Position numbers and translations under genes: made by a program. From assembly GCA_009782785.1 (NCBI GenBank), contig WRIJ01000002.1, positions 1 to 64,000 of the forward strand: DNA of 64,000 nucleotides, read 5' to 3'. The stretch is from Propionibacteriaceae bacterium (lineage in GTDB: Bacteria; Actinomycetota; Actinomycetes; Propionibacteriales; Propionibacteriaceae). The notes below the pieces were generated by a model. It searched no databases. It was not told the DNA's origin and saw only the letters and a program-made list of their open reading frames with translations. The first letter of the stretch is position 1. The number at the start of each line of letters is the position of its first letter. Positions 1-9,819 of this stretch are shown here, in pieces.

Positions 1-239
1 GGAAAAGGGCGGTTTTAAGCAAATCTTTCAGTTCCTCATCGGTAGGATAACGCTACGAGAGAAAGACTCCCCCTTCAATCACGTCGCCTTCTTCGGCGTG
101 GCATCATCACACCCACAAAGAATTCTCGACTAATTCGTTCAAACTTTATGTGGCGCGACAAGGGGAAATGTGAGGCTGGCGAAGAGCTCAAGGAACTCTC
201 AACCCTCAGTCAAGGTTCACCTTCGGGCCATGGAATCCA
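1..239. other. left-edge intergenic stretch, no gene recognised
   Basis: No supported gene lies here. A short imperfect hairpin at 80-100 (CACGTCG, loop, CGGCGTG) lies downstream of the MerR gene on the minus strand. It could terminate that operon, but no T-run follows and the call is weak. Confidence 0.3.
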
Positions 240-923
240 CTAGTGATAGGACTGGTCGAGACCGACCTGTAAGAGGGCTGCATGTGCTTGTGCAACCACC
301 TCAGCAATCTCCAAGGTAGCTCGCTTGGCTATGTCGGGTTTGCGGGCATAGGTGGCAGCTGCAGCAAGAATGAGTTCCACCTCGTGATCAGCTGCGGCTT
401 TAATAACTCGTAGTTGCCTGGCTTCTATTCCCAGTGGAGCAACCTTGACTGCCACAATGGCCAAGGTGAGAGCCTCCCACCCATAATAAGAGGTTCCACG
501 ACGAAGGCGAATGATGCCCTGTCTCTCCAATTCGATTAATGTCGCTTCAGGCATGTGGGAGCGCTCTAAGAGTTCTTCCCGCGATATTCGGATCGGGGGT
601 TGATGGACAGCTTGGACAGTGTCGGACCCGCTCGGTGGTGGAGGATTCACTGGTTCAAGTGGAGCTGGTTCTATTCCCTGATCAATGAGGTCGAGGTTCT
701 CTTTGATGACTTTCAGTGGGAGATAGTGGTTCTGCTGGGCGGAGAGGATATACCGCAGTCTCTCAATATCCTGTTTGGAGAATCGTCGAAAACTCGAGTC
801 AGCGCGTTCTGGGGTGAGTAACCCCTCAGTTTCCCAATACCGGACCTTGGAAATGGAAATGTCAGGATACTCAGCTTTGAGTATCTCGACGACTTTTCCG
901 ATCGCAAGCCCTGAACTAGCCAT
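240..923 (-). CDS. ftsR: MerR-family transcriptional regulator, FtsR-like
   Basis: 227 residues. The N-terminal third is a MerR winged helix-turn-helix, with the typical YWETEGLL and FRRFSKQDIERL segments at about residues 28-55. A proline-rich linker (about 85-105) leads to a second, poorly conserved helical domain. Actinobacteria carry this gene next to garA and gcvH (Rv1828 in M. tuberculosis; FtsR, an activator of ftsZ, in Corynebacterium), and the same order is seen here. Its ATG overlaps the stop of the FHA gene by one base (TAATG), so the two are translationally coupled. Function is inferred from synteny; no DNA target is visible. Confidence 0.85.
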   Translation of the reverse strand: MASSGLAIGKVVEILKAEYPDISISKVRYWETEGLLTPERADSSFRRFSKQDIERLRYILSAQQNHYLPLKVIKENLDLIDQGIEPAPLEPVNPPPPSGSDTVQAVHQPPIRISREELLERSHMPEATLIELERQGIIRLRRGTSYYGWEALTLAIVAVKVAPLGIEARQLRVIKAAADHEVELILAAAATYARKPDIAKRATLEIAEVVAQAHAALLQVGLDQSYH

Positions 924-1408
924 TACTCAATCCCGGTGGAGCCTAGGAAAATGATCATCTTGAATTTCCCGATCTGAACCTCTTCACCATTGTTCAACAC
1001 CAGGGGTTCTTGGAGCAGTTCTCGCCGCACATAGGTTCCGTTGAGAGAACCCAGATCTTCAATAGTGACCTCGTAGTTATCAATCGTGAAGGCGGCATGA
1101 GCCCGCGACACTGTGATGTCGTCCAGGAAGATATCGGAGGCCGGATCACGCCCGGCAATGGTTCGTGGTTCATTGAGTAGGAAACGTGCACCGGTGGCAG
1201 GCCCGCGAAGGACAATGAGCAAAGCCGAACCCGCCGGTAGTTCTTCGATAGCAGCAATGTCGTCACTACTGAGCTCATTGGTTAAAGTAGTGTCCTCCAG
1301 AACACCGAGGGTTGTGGTGGATTCATTCGTGAGGATCTTTTCACCACATTGGGAGCAGAAGCGCGCATCGTCTTCTGTGTGATTCCCACAAGCTGGGCAG
1401 ATCAGCAT
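923..1408 (-). CDS. garA: FHA-domain regulator of central metabolism, GarA/OdhI-like, with N-terminal zinc ribbon
   Basis: 161 residues. Residues 3-23 form a zinc ribbon with two CxxC pairs (CPAC and CSQC). A Thr-rich stretch (ESTTTL, about 29-34) resembles the Ser/Thr-kinase-phosphorylated N-terminus of GarA/OdhI. The FHA domain fills about 60-155, with GRDPASDIFLDD, SRAHA and LGSLNGTYV motifs. GarA/OdhI binds and inhibits 2-oxoglutarate dehydrogenase when unphosphorylated. The start has a strong AAGGAG ribosome site six bases upstream. It sits between gcvH and ftsR, as in mycobacteria. The mycobacterial protein lacks a zinc ribbon; its role here is unknown. Confidence 0.85.
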   Translation of the reverse strand: MLICPACGNHTEDDARFCSQCGEKILTNESTTTLGVLEDTTLTNELSSDDIAAIEELPAGSALLIVLRGPATGARFLLNEPRTIAGRDPASDIFLDDITVSRAHAAFTIDNYEVTIEDLGSLNGTYVRRELLQEPLVLNNGEEVQIGKFKMIIFLGSTGIE

Positions 1409-1424
1409 CAGTACTCCTTAAGGT

Positions 1425-1799
1425 CTACTTCAGGTGTTCATCATACGCCTGACGATCGAGCAAGGTATCGATTTGAGCCGTGTCGGACATATCAATCTCA
1501 AAGAGCCACCCTGCCTGCCATGGATCATCATTGACGAGATCTGGGTTGGTGGCTGCGTCATTATTGACTGTCACTACCACTCCATCGAGGGGAGAGAATA
1601 CCTCGGAGACAGCCTTCGTAGACTCAACCTCAGCTACGACCTCACCTTGAGATACCTGCTGGCCCACTGTGGGCAATGACACGAAAACAATTCCATGGAG
1701 GGATTCCACCGCGTAGCTGGTGATACCCACGCGGGCGATTGATCCCTGGATGGATGAGACCCACTCATGGTCTTTCGTAAACTTCAACTGGTCGGACAT
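1425..1799 (-). CDS. gcvH: glycine cleavage system H protein
   Basis: 124 residues, normal for GcvH. This lipoyl carrier shuttles the aminomethyl group between GcvP and GcvT. The lipoylated lysine lies in VESTKAVSEV (Lys at about residue 62), between two halves of the lipoyl beta-barrel. No gcvP or gcvT is in the window. The gene precedes garA by 16 bases and follows a CDP-alcohol transferase by 24 bases in the same direction, so it is probably part of the thrS-to-ftsR transcript. Confidence 0.95.
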   Translation of the reverse strand: MSDQLKFTKDHEWVSSIQGSIARVGITSYAVESLHGIVFVSLPTVGQQVSQGEVVAEVESTKAVSEVFSPLDGVVVTVNNDAATNPDLVNDDPWQAGWLFEIDMSDTAQIDTLLDRQAYDEHLK

Positions 1800-1823
1800 C
1801 TCACTCCTTTGTTCGGTCTTGAC

Positions 1824-2465
1824 TCATTCTGCCACGAACTGCATGGCCAGGGGTGGAGTACGGCGCAAAAAGGACACTCCTTGGAACATGTAAAGGATTC
1901 CAGCCCACCAGTAGAAGAAGGCTCCCCACAGCACCACCGCCCACCCGAATATCCCAAAGACATGGGCCCCCGAGAAGACCTGCTCCCCCAACAGGACAAA
2001 GGGAAAGGCGTAAAGCAAGCAGAAGGTAGCGATTTTCCCCAAGAAATGAACAGGAAGGGAAGCAAAACCTCTCGACCTGAGCGATGGGATCAAGGTTGCC
2101 AGCATCACGTCACGAGCAACCAGGACAATGACCAGGATCCACGGAAGAACTCCCCTACTGGCCAGGCCACAGATGATGGCCAGGATATAGAGCCGATCGG
2201 CTATCGGATCAAGAACCTGACCCAGACGAGAGACTTGATGCCAGGAGCGTGCCAGATATCCATCGAGAAAATCGGTGATTCCTGCGATAGCTAAAATAGA
2301 GATAGCCAGGATATCCGCTTTGAGAACAAGCAGGCACCATAAAAAGACGGGAATTCCCGCCAGACGTACGAAACTCAAGATATTGGGAACAGTAAGAACT
2401 CGGGTGGTGTCATATCCTGGGGCCACCTCGGGAGCTGGGAGGGTCTGGGTCACTGTTGCCCCCAC
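1824..2465 (-). CDS. CDP-alcohol phosphatidyltransferase (PgsA2-like; possible cardiolipin synthase)
   Basis: 213 residues and an integral membrane protein. The family signature DGxxARxxxxxxxxGxxxDxxxD is complete (DGYLAR, then GQVLDPIADR), with several hydrophobic helices before and after it. It resembles mycobacterial PgsA2 (Rv1822), including the VLTVPNILSFVRL opening. Actinobacterial relatives of this type include an experimentally shown cardiolipin synthase in Streptomyces. The substrate alcohol cannot be read from sequence. It is distinct from the PgsA at 22542-23225. GTG start, overlapping the HIT gene by 16 bases. Confidence 0.85.
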   Translation of the reverse strand: MGATVTQTLPAPEVAPGYDTTRVLTVPNILSFVRLAGIPVFLWCLLVLKADILAISILAIAGITDFLDGYLARSWHQVSRLGQVLDPIADRLYILAIICGLASRGVLPWILVIVLVARDVMLATLIPSLRSRGFASLPVHFLGKIATFCLLYAFPFVLLGEQVFSGAHVFGIFGWAVVLWGAFFYWWAGILYMFQGVSFLRRTPPLAMQFVAE

Positions 2466-2989
2466 TGCTGGGCTAGTGCATCGCGTGTTTGGGGTAGTAA
2501 TTGCGACAGTGCCTTGGTCTGAGCGATGATCGGAAAGAAGTTCGCATCACCATTCCACCTGGGGACAACATGCTGGTGAACATGCTCCACTATTCCAGCT
2601 CCTCCAGCGACACCTTGGTTCATGCCGATGTTGAACCCTGTTGCTCGGTAGACAGCCTCCAGTGTTGTCATCGCCTGCCGGGTGAGATGAGCCATCTCTG
2701 TGACCTCCTCCATATTGAGATCAGTGTAGTAGGCAACATGGCGATAGGGGCACACCAGGACATGTCCTGAGTTGTAGGGGTAGAGATTCAACACCACATA
2801 GCAGGTTTCCCCTCGGGTGACCACGAGTGTTTCCTCCTGGTCAAGTTCAGGAGCCTCACAAAAAGGACAAGATCGGACTGGGCCACGATGAGAGGCAACA
2901 TAGGCCATCCGGTGGGGGGTCCACAGGCGTTGAAACCCATCGGGGGCTCCCACCATATCTTCGGCAGGAAAAACCTCTGGCTGAGTCAT
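2450..2989 (-). CDS. HIT-family nucleotide hydrolase/phosphorylase
   Basis: 179 residues. The histidine-triad motif is HVHQHVVPRW near residue 140, preceded by the HIT fold (NLYPYNSGHVLVCPYRH). A CPFC segment near residue 41 and a matching downstream histidine suggest the zinc-binding HIT subgroup. The mycobacterial syntenic protein (Rv2613c, between thrS and pgsA) is a diadenosine tetraphosphate phosphorylase, so the likely substrate is Ap4A or a related dinucleotide. The start overlaps the thrS stop by one base (TGATG), indicating coupling. Confidence 0.88.
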   Translation of the reverse strand: MTQPEVFPAEDMVGAPDGFQRLWTPHRMAYVASHRGPVRSCPFCEAPELDQEETLVVTRGETCYVVLNLYPYNSGHVLVCPYRHVAYYTDLNMEEVTEMAHLTRQAMTTLEAVYRATGFNIGMNQGVAGGAGIVEHVHQHVVPRWNGDANFFPIIAQTKALSQLLPQTRDALAQQWGQQ

Positions 2990-4983
2990 CAGGTCCTCTT
3001 AGAAATCGCATCGATGATTTCTTTGATGGCTTCAGCGATGGGAACACCATTCTTCTGGGTGCCATCTCGATACCTGAAAGAAACCGCCTGGTTGGCCTCA
3101 TCTTCTGCTCCAGCAATCAAAATGAAAGGAACCTTGGCCTTGGTGGCATTACGGATCTTCTTCTGCATTCTGTCGAAGGAATCGTCGAGCTCCACCCGTA
3201 CTCCTTGGGACTTCAGTTCAGTGAGGATCGAACCCAGATAGTCATTGAAATCAGCAGCTACAGGCACACCGATAACCTGGACGGGACTCAGCCACGGTGG
3301 GAAAGCCCCGCCGTGGTGTTCGGTTAGTACAGCAAAGAATCTCTCCATAGAACCAAACAGAGCACGATGAATCATGACAGGGCGCTGATGGGAGCCATCA
3401 GGAGCCACATACTCCAATTCAAACAACTCAGGGAGATTGAAATCCAATTGGATCGTCGAGATCTGCCAGGTACGACCGATGGCATCTTTGACTTGTACCG
3501 AAATCTTGGGTCCATAGAAAGCCGCTCCCCCCGGATCAGGAACCAGAGTCAACCCGGATTCCTCACCGACTTGGCGCAACACCTCAGTGGCATCGGCCCA
3601 GGTGGCATCATCACCGACATATTTCTCGGGGTTCTTGGTAGACAACTCCAGATAGAAATCATCGAAACCATAGTCACGCAACAGATCGAGAACAAAGGTG
3701 AGCAGGGAGGCTAACTCGTCTTTCATCTGATCGCGGGTGCAATAAATGTGAGCGTCATCCTGGGTGAAACCCCTAGCTCGCAGCATCCCTTGAACTACCC
3801 CAGATTTTTCATAGCGATAGACCGTACCGAATTCAAAGAGGCGCAGTGGCAGTTCACGATAACTGCGCCCTTTCGAACGAAAGATCAGGTTATGCATCGG
3901 ACAGTTCATGGGTTTGAGGTAGTAGTCCATTCCAGCACGTTTGATGCTGCCATCATCATTGGTCTCTTCATCGATATGCATGGGTGGGTACATCGCCTCT
4001 TCATACCAACTCAGATGCTGGGATATCTCAAACAATTTCCCCTTAGTGATATGGGGGGTGTTGACAAAGGAATAGTCAGCCTCCAGGTGGCGTTGACGGG
4101 AATAGTTCTCCATCTCCATGCGGATGATTCCACCCTTCGGATGGAAAACCGACAACCCTGGCCCTATCTCTTCGGGGAAGGAGAAGAGATCGAGTTCTGT
4201 TCCCAATTTGCGATGGTCTCGTTTCGCCGCTTCTTCCATACGAGTTGTGTACGCCACCAAGTCCTCCTTGGAGGCCCATGCTGTGCCGTAAACCCGCTGA
4301 AGGGTGTCCTTGGATTGATCACCACGCCAATAAGCAGCAGAGGTCTTCGTCAAAGAACAGGCCGTGATGTAACCAGTGTGAGGAACATGGGGGCCTCGAC
4401 ACAGATCCTTCCAAGCTACCGACCCATCCCGGCGAACATTGTCATAGATGGTGAGTTCATCTCCACCAATTTCAACCGATGCACCATCGGTGTCACCTGC
4501 GTGAGCCTTATCGCGAATCAGTTCGAGCTTGTAGGGCTCGTGGGCTTCTTCTTTGAGTGCTTCTTCTTCACTCACCACGCGCCTGACGAATTTTTGGCGC
4601 TCCTTGATCACCGACACCATCGCTTTTTCTATTGCTTTCAGATCTTCAGGAGTCAGTGGATCCACGCGGAAGTCGTAGTAGAACCCATCAGTGATGGGAG
4701 GCCCGATTCCTAGTTTGGCTTCCGGATGAAGTTTTTGGAGTGCTTGGGCGGTGACATGGGCTGCAGAGTGGCGAATAATCGACAACCCCTCATCACTGGT
4801 GGCGCTGACAGTCTCAACGAGATCCCCCTCCTGGAAGCAGGTCCCGAGATCCACTGTGGTTCCATTAACTCTCATGGCAACAATGGAACGATCCTCGCCA
4901 AACAATGTCAGCCCTGTGGAATCCTGCTCCACCACCTGGGGCACCTGGTCTTCTCCTTGCACCATCATCAGATTGAGTGACAT
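2989..4983 (-). CDS. thrS: threonine--tRNA ligase
   Basis: 664 residues, full length for bacterial ThrRS. Residues up to about 75 form a divergent TGS-like domain. The editing domain carries HSAAH. The class II core includes the zinc-ligand cysteine in MNCPMHN, the R-rich motif 2 region ([12 protein letters not shown]) and motif 3 ([12 protein letters not shown]). A C-terminal anticodon-binding domain follows ([11 protein letters not shown] onward). An AAAGGA ribosome site precedes the ATG. It is the first gene of the apparent thrS-HIT-transferase-gcvH-garA-ftsR operon. No T-box leader was seen in the 99 bases between it and hpf. Confidence 0.97.
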   Translation of the reverse strand: MSLNLMMVQGEDQVPQVVEQDSTGLTLFGEDRSIVAMRVNGTTVDLGTCFQEGDLVETVSATSDEGLSIIRHSAAHVTAQALQKLHPEAKLGIGPPITDGFYYDFRVDPLTPEDLKAIEKAMVSVIKERQKFVRRVVSEEEALKEEAHEPYKLELIRDKAHAGDTDGASVEIGGDELTIYDNVRRDGSVAWKDLCRGPHVPHTGYITACSLTKTSAAYWRGDQSKDTLQRVYGTAWASKEDLVAYTTRMEEAAKRDHRKLGTELDLFSFPEEIGPGLSVFHPKGGIIRMEMENYSRQRHLEADYSFVNTPHITKGKLFEISQHLSWYEEAMYPPMHIDEETNDDGSIKRAGMDYYLKPMNCPMHNLIFRSKGRSYRELPLRLFEFGTVYRYEKSGVVQGMLRARGFTQDDAHIYCTRDQMKDELASLLTFVLDLLRDYGFDDFYLELSTKNPEKYVGDDATWADATEVLRQVGEESGLTLVPDPGGAAFYGPKISVQVKDAIGRTWQISTIQLDFNLPELFELEYVAPDGSHQRPVMIHRALFGSMERFFAVLTEHHGGAFPPWLSPVQVIGVPVAADFNDYLGSILTELKSQGVRVELDDSFDRMQKKIRNATKAKVPFILIAGAEDEANQAVSFRYRDGTQKNGVPIAEAIKEIIDAISKRT

Positions 4984-5082
4984 GCGGAATCCTTTCTGGG
5001 GTTTCTACCAGAACTATTCTGCCTGATTCTTGCCTAGTTTTCTTGGATGTATTCAGGCGTGGGTGCGTTTCGAGGGGTCGAC

Positions 5083-5682
5083 TCAGATGACTTGCAGGTG
5101 AATCACCCCATAGTCATAGGCTTTTCTGCGATAAACAACCGAAGGCCTAGAAGAATCGGCATCGACATAGAGGAAGAAATCATGACCGACCAACTCCATT
5201 TCATCAAGAGCCTGTGCCAAAGTCAGTGGCGCGGAAAGAAAGAGCTTTTCTCGAACAACCATCGGGCCATCGCCTTGGATCTCTAAACCAGCAACCCTTT
5301 TGACGGCAATAGGTGTCTTTGCTGGTTCTGGATCACTGTGAGTTTCAAGCGATGGTTCACTAAAACCGACTTTTCGTAGATTACGGTGGGAGCGCCTGCG
5401 GTCTTGGGCCTTACGCAACCTGGTCTTCAAATGGTCGAAGGCATCATCGAAGGCTTGAGATTTGTCATCAGCGATAGCCTCAGCGCGTACGACTGGACCC
5501 TTCCCGATGAGAGTGATCTCCACTCTGACTGCCTCCGAGGAACCCCTCGTTTCTGCTTGTGCGTGGATTTCCGCGCGAATGACCTTGTCAACTCGGGAAT
5601 CTAACTCCGCCATCCTCCTTGAAACCTGTTCTTTGAAGTCATCGGTGACTTGAATTTTGCGTCCGGTGATGGTGACATCCAT
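5083..5682 (-). CDS. hpf: ribosome hibernation-promoting factor, long form
   Basis: 199 residues from the chosen start. The N-terminal S30AE domain (about 1-100) binds the 30S decoding region. A variable linker follows (about 100-145), then the C-terminal dimerisation domain (about 145-199, with VVREKLFLSAPLT and DFFLYVDAD), which makes 100S ribosomes. I chose the ATG at 5682 because homologues begin with MDVTITGR and a GGAG site lies just upstream. An open frame extends 27 codons further but has no support. In many actinobacteria it precedes secA; here comF lies upstream in the same direction. Confidence 0.92.
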   Translation of the reverse strand: MDVTITGRKIQVTDDFKEQVSRRMAELDSRVDKVIRAEIHAQAETRGSSEAVRVEITLIGKGPVVRAEAIADDKSQAFDDAFDHLKTRLRKAQDRRRSHRNLRKVGFSEPSLETHSDPEPAKTPIAVKRVAGLEIQGDGPMVVREKLFLSAPLTLAQALDEMELVGHDFFLYVDADSSRPSVVYRRKAYDYGVIHLQVI

Positions 5683-5784
5683 GATTACTCCTTCATCGAT
5701 CCCCCAGGCAGGGGTATCCCCAAGGTTACCGCTGCGTTCGACACCAGGGAAGATGTCGGGCAAGGTGTCTCACCGATTGAATAA

Positions 5785-6474
5785 CTATGAGAGAGGTCCC
5801 TGCGGTGGACTAGACCTCAGTTGAGTAGCTGCTATTGTCGAGGCCCCCACCACCTGGTATCCCGCCTGATCCAAGGCTCGATATGCTTCCGTCAGACTTG
5901 CCCCTGTGGTGACCACGTCATCAGTAATCATCACGTTGCCTTCGAGCGGAAACCTGCTCGCCTGCAAGGACTCATGAAGATTAGCAAACCTAGCTGCCGT
6001 AGTGAGATTACCCTGATCCATGGTGGAGCGTGTGTGGCTCAGCACAGGTGCGACGCGAGTGTCCACCCCAATCCTCCCCAGGTGTATGGAGGCTTTCTTA
6101 GTAAGCTCTAGGGTGAAATCCAACCCACGGGTTCGTACCGCTTCCTTGGTGGAGGGAACAGGAACGAGAACCACAGGGAGGACCTCGCCGGTGTGGTCAA
6201 GGAAACCAGCCAGAGCGTACGCCAAACGCAGACTCAGCAGATTCACACCATCCAGGCGGTGGTGATCCTTGGCCGCAGAAATGATCTGGCGCACAGGGTT
6301 GGTATAAACTCCGCCAGTCCACAAAGGTAAAGTGAACCCCACTCGACAACACTGATGAACGCTACTGGACATGACCTGCCTCACACACCGCAGGCAGACG
6401 CCATATCCTGCACCACCACATCCAGGGCATACTCCTTGAACGAGTAGGTCTGCTACCGCATCACGAAACCTCAC
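5785..6474 (-). CDS. ComF-family phosphoribosyltransferase-like protein
   Basis: 229 residues. An N-terminal zinc finger (CPGC and CLRC, about residues 17-30) precedes a PRTase-like fold with the PRPP-binding loop VMITDDVVTTGASL near residue 190. ComF proteins take part in DNA uptake in competent bacteria, and their role in actinobacteria is unclear. It lies between lpqB and hpf, the usual actinobacterial position. GTG start without a clear ribosome site. Confidence 0.85.
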   Translation of the reverse strand: MRFRDAVADLLVQGVCPGCGGAGYGVCLRCVRQVMSSSVHQCCRVGFTLPLWTGGVYTNPVRQIISAAKDHHRLDGVNLLSLRLAYALAGFLDHTGEVLPVVLVPVPSTKEAVRTRGLDFTLELTKKASIHLGRIGVDTRVAPVLSHTRSTMDQGNLTTAARFANLHESLQASRFPLEGNVMITDDVVTTGASLTEAYRALDQAGYQVVGASTIAATQLRSSPPQGPLS

Positions 6475-6523
6475 AGTAGTAACTATGGGAGTTTTTTCAC
6501 CCGTTGTGCTGTCTATCCACAGA

Positions 6524-8257
6524 TTATGTGGGAAAAGCTAGAGTACTAACAGATACATCAATAGGATGATTCCAGCGATAACCATCCTGGTAAGCCCACA
6601 CTTGCTGGTCGGTGTCCAAGATCATGATCTGGGGGCCCTGCTCGGTGGTGGTTGCTGCCATCTGAGAGGGGGTCCATGACTGTGGAAGACCCCATTCATC
6701 GATGCCCAACCCATCAATATCGGTGTAAAACAATCCGGTTTGATTTCCACTGTGACTTCCCACCACCAGCAGAGATGATGGCCCCATCCATGCAACATCC
6801 ATGATGGTGGTCAGTGCAGAACCCTGCCAGGTCAAGCGGATGGGTTTCCACGACACAATTGAGCTCGGCCCTGAATCAGTCGATGAGATCAGGGCAATAC
6901 CCAGTTCATGGCGCTCAGGTTCGCCAGGAGAATTGGTCTGACGGATGAAAACCATTCTGCGACCCTCAGGTGAGAGTTGGAAACCACGGATTTTCATTCC
7001 CGCTAGAGCCGAGGAATCCACACTCACCTTGCCGGCTGGAGAGATCATGGTCAGTTGTGCAGAACCCTGCCAGGAGGAGACCACCCACAGATTTCCCTGA
7101 ATGTCGTACTGTGGTCTCAATAAGCCGTCAGCATTCAAGGCGACACTGGGAGTCTGGTCAAAAGACCCCACCTGTAGTTGGTTACCCACCACAGCAGCAA
7201 TCTCAGGAGTGTTGCTGGCCACGGCAAACGACGAGATCGCTCTATTGCGTGAACCCCACTCCCCTGGCACTGGAGATAAAGAAGTCGCGTCGAGGAAAGA
7301 AATGGTTCCCTCACTGACCACGTGGAGGTCCTTGGGTTGACTGGTTGCCTGCGGGGTGTAGCGATTGGCCAAAGAGACCGATACCGACCCATCACTAGCT
7401 GCATTACTGATAGGGATAACTTCCTCACCGTAGAGGAAACGAATCCGCGATACACCAGGAAGATCCTTCATCGAAGCAGCAACCTCAATGGCAAGATTAG
7501 TAGCCTGATCGACCGACAAGTCGAGTGCCCCCTCGGATAGTGGAATGTCCGCGATGTAGTTGGTAAGAGTCACCTCTCCTGCCAGATAGATATGTCCACG
7601 GATGTCGCTATCCATGATGGCAGATAGCCAGGTGGAGGGTCCGTTGACGACCAGACGGGCTGCAGTGGTGCGATCCCAGGCCCCACGTTGGACATAGCGA
7701 GGATCGGGAACCAGAACGGTTCCAGTCACAGGGAAGAAATAGGTGTCGATACGCGAGAAACTCTGGGTGAACATGTAGTACGACAAGGCAAGCCCCTCAG
7801 GAGGATGTGAAATCCTCCACTCCCCATTCTCACGGACCAAACCAAAATCATGGGTCCATGTGGGAGCATCAGCCCCCACAAAGGAGCCATCCGGTCTGAG
7901 GTGTCCAATGATGGCCCCCGACATGGTGACCCGATTACCTGACACCTGCGGTGTCGTACCGCTAGCGTAAATCAATACATCGGCTTGATGAGGTGACCAC
8001 GAATCTGAAGCCGAGGCGGTGAGATACTCTCGGGCAGTGGCATAATCCGATCCGAAACTCGCCATCGCTGTTAAAAACCCACGGATGATCATCGTGGGAG
8101 AGGCGCCTTGGGGAGGCGGCTCAGGGACAATAGTGATCCCTCCTGGGCTCAAATCAGCACTACGACGTGGTTCTGAATGAACGCTGCCAGAGGTGGGAAT
8201 AGAGGCGCATCCTGCCAGGGAGAGAACCACCACGAGAAGAATCATCTTGCGCATCAT
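6524..8257 (-). CDS. lpqB: lipoprotein LpqB, MtrAB-associated
   Basis: 577 residues. A type II signal peptide ends in the lipobox LAGC at about residue 17, so it is an extracytoplasmic lipoprotein. The middle carries a GerMN-like domain (about 195-310) and the C-terminal part a beta-propeller-like LpqB domain. LpqB interacts with the sensor MtrB and tunes MtrA output, affecting cell-wall homeostasis and division. Its start overlaps the mtrB stop by four bases, so the three genes form an operon. Confidence 0.93.
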   Translation of the reverse strand: MMRKMILLVVVLSLAGCASIPTSGSVHSEPRRSADLSPGGITIVPEPPPQGASPTMIIRGFLTAMASFGSDYATAREYLTASASDSWSPHQADVLIYASGTTPQVSGNRVTMSGAIIGHLRPDGSFVGADAPTWTHDFGLVRENGEWRISHPPEGLALSYYMFTQSFSRIDTYFFPVTGTVLVPDPRYVQRGAWDRTTAARLVVNGPSTWLSAIMDSDIRGHIYLAGEVTLTNYIADIPLSEGALDLSVDQATNLAIEVAASMKDLPGVSRIRFLYGEEVIPISNAASDGSVSVSLANRYTPQATSQPKDLHVVSEGTISFLDATSLSPVPGEWGSRNRAISSFAVASNTPEIAAVVGNQLQVGSFDQTPSVALNADGLLRPQYDIQGNLWVVSSWQGSAQLTMISPAGKVSVDSSALAGMKIRGFQLSPEGRRMVFIRQTNSPGEPERHELGIALISSTDSGPSSIVSWKPIRLTWQGSALTTIMDVAWMGPSSLLVVGSHSGNQTGLFYTDIDGLGIDEWGLPQSWTPSQMAATTTEQGPQIMILDTDQQVWAYQDGYRWNHPIDVSVSTLAFPT

Positions 8258-9819
8258 GATTCCTCCTCAGGTCCATCAGCAGGGACCAATTCAATAGGCG
8301 AGCTGCTCACTACTATGTTTTGGTTGCGAGGAAGAACCACTCGGAAATGGGCCCCATCGCCGGGATGGCCCCAGGCATGGATCCATCCTTGATGAAGGTG
8401 AACATCCTCCGAGGAGATCGCCAGCCCCAGACCTGTTCCACCGATATGGCGAGCCCTGGCTGGATCTGCCCTCCAGAATCGATCAAAGAGATGGGTGGCC
8501 TCCTCACTATCGAAACCCACTCCGTGGTCACGTATCGAGAAAGCCACAACATCTTTATCTTTTTTGAGACTCACGGTGACGGGTTGGCCTTCACCATGCT
8601 CGATGGCATTACTGAGCAGATTTCTCACCAAACGCGAGATCCTTCGTGAGTCGACCTCGGCAGTACACTGCTCATCAGCCTCCAAGGTGAGTTCACTTCC
8701 AGCTGAGGTAGCCAACTCTGACAGTGAATCCATCTCTGCGCGGATGAGATCACCCATGTCGTGTTCTTCCAGATCAAGGACAGCTGCTCCAGCATCAAAG
8801 CGAGAAATCTCCAGAAGGTCACCCAAGAGGGCTTCAAATCGATTGAGTTCCTTGTTGAGTAGTTCGATGGACTTATGTTGCACTTCTGGTAGAGACTCAC
8901 GTTTGTCATATATGACATCCACAGCCATGCGCACAGTTGTCAGCGGGGTGCGCAATTCGTGAGAGACATCAGAGACAAATCTTTGTTGGAGCCTCGAAAG
9001 CTGTTGCCAGGCTTGAATCCTCTGCTGGAGTTGGGTAGCCATATGGTTCATCGACCCAGCCAGTTGGGCAAGGTCATCTGTTCCACGTACGGGCATCAAT
9101 TCAGTCAGTTTTCCACTGGCCAGCTTCTCAGCGGCTTGGCTGGCCACCCGAACAGGAGCAAGAACCTGTCGTGATACTCCATAGGAGACCGCGCCCACCC
9201 CCAACAAGAGGACCAAGGAGGTCAATCCAACAGCGGTTCGTACCATGGCTAGTGTTCGTGCTTCATTCTCAAAAGAAAACACAAAGTAGACCACGTAGCG
9301 ATCACGCTGGGTGCCACCACCAGAGGCCACCACCAACCCCGGACCCGAGGAAGAATCCTTGAAGCGTACCTGGGTGGGAACCCAATGAACCAAAGCCGGG
9401 TCCTTCGCCACTGATTCGCGAATCTGGGGGGGGATAGCTGAGGTATCCATCGATGCTGCCGAGAAGGTGCCCACAGTGGTGACAAACTGGACCTGATAAC
9501 GCCCGGAGGAATACCCTCGTCGAATCGCCGAATTCACAATAGTGTTCAGTGCATCGGAATTGGCGGAATCATATCCGGTGGTTCTCATCATCTGCTCAAT
9601 TTCCACCAGAGCTTCATTGGCATCCACGAGTGCTGATTCTCGGGAATTATCGATGACACCCCCAGTGACCCGATAGAGCAAGAAAACCCCGGCGACCAAC
9701 ATCACCAAAAAGGAACCCAACATAGCTGAGGTGACCACCCTGAGAGCCAGCGAGGATTTCCACTGACGCGCAGGTGCACTCACCCAGGAGGGAATCCGGG
9801 GTCGGGTGATCTTATCCAC
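8254..9819 (-). CDS. mtrB: two-component sensor histidine kinase MtrB
   Basis: 521 residues. Two transmembrane helices (about 30-50 and 190-210) flank an extracytoplasmic sensor domain. A HAMP linker follows, then the HisKA phosphoacceptor box (VSHELRTPL, His near residue 285) and an HATPase domain with DHGVGF and GGTGLGLAIS. It responds to envelope or osmotic state and phosphorylates MtrA. Overlaps mtrA by eight bases and lpqB by four. Confidence 0.95.
   Translation of the reverse strand: MDKITRPRIPSWVSAPARQWKSSLALRVVTSAMLGSFLVMLVAGVFLLYRVTGGVIDNSRESALVDANEALVEIEQMMRTTGYDSANSDALNTIVNSAIRRGYSSGRYQVQFVTTVGTFSAASMDTSAIPPQIRESVAKDPALVHWVPTQVRFKDSSSGPGLVVASGGGTQRDRYVVYFVFSFENEARTLAMVRTAVGLTSLVLLLGVGAVSYGVSRQVLAPVRVASQAAEKLASGKLTELMPVRGTDDLAQLAGSMNHMATQLQQRIQAWQQLSRLQQRFVSDVSHELRTPLTTVRMAVDVIYDKRESLPEVQHKSIELLNKELNRFEALLGDLLEISRFDAGAAVLDLEEHDMGDLIRAEMDSLSELATSAGSELTLEADEQCTAEVDSRRISRLVRNLLSNAIEHGEGQPVTVSLKKDKDVVAFSIRDHGVGFDSEEATHLFDRFWRADPARARHIGGTGLGLAISSEDVHLHQGWIHAWGHPGDGAHFRVVLPRNQNIVVSSSPIELVPADGPEEES

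Noticed and set aside
1-57. Protein-like minus-strand frame at the left edge (reads YPTDEELKDLL)
   Set aside because: A stop codon lies just upstream in frame and no start codon is available before the window edge.
3748-4713. Plus-strand open frame of 321 codons opposite thrS
   Set aside because: Antisense to a universally conserved gene; composition is a mirror of the thrS codons.
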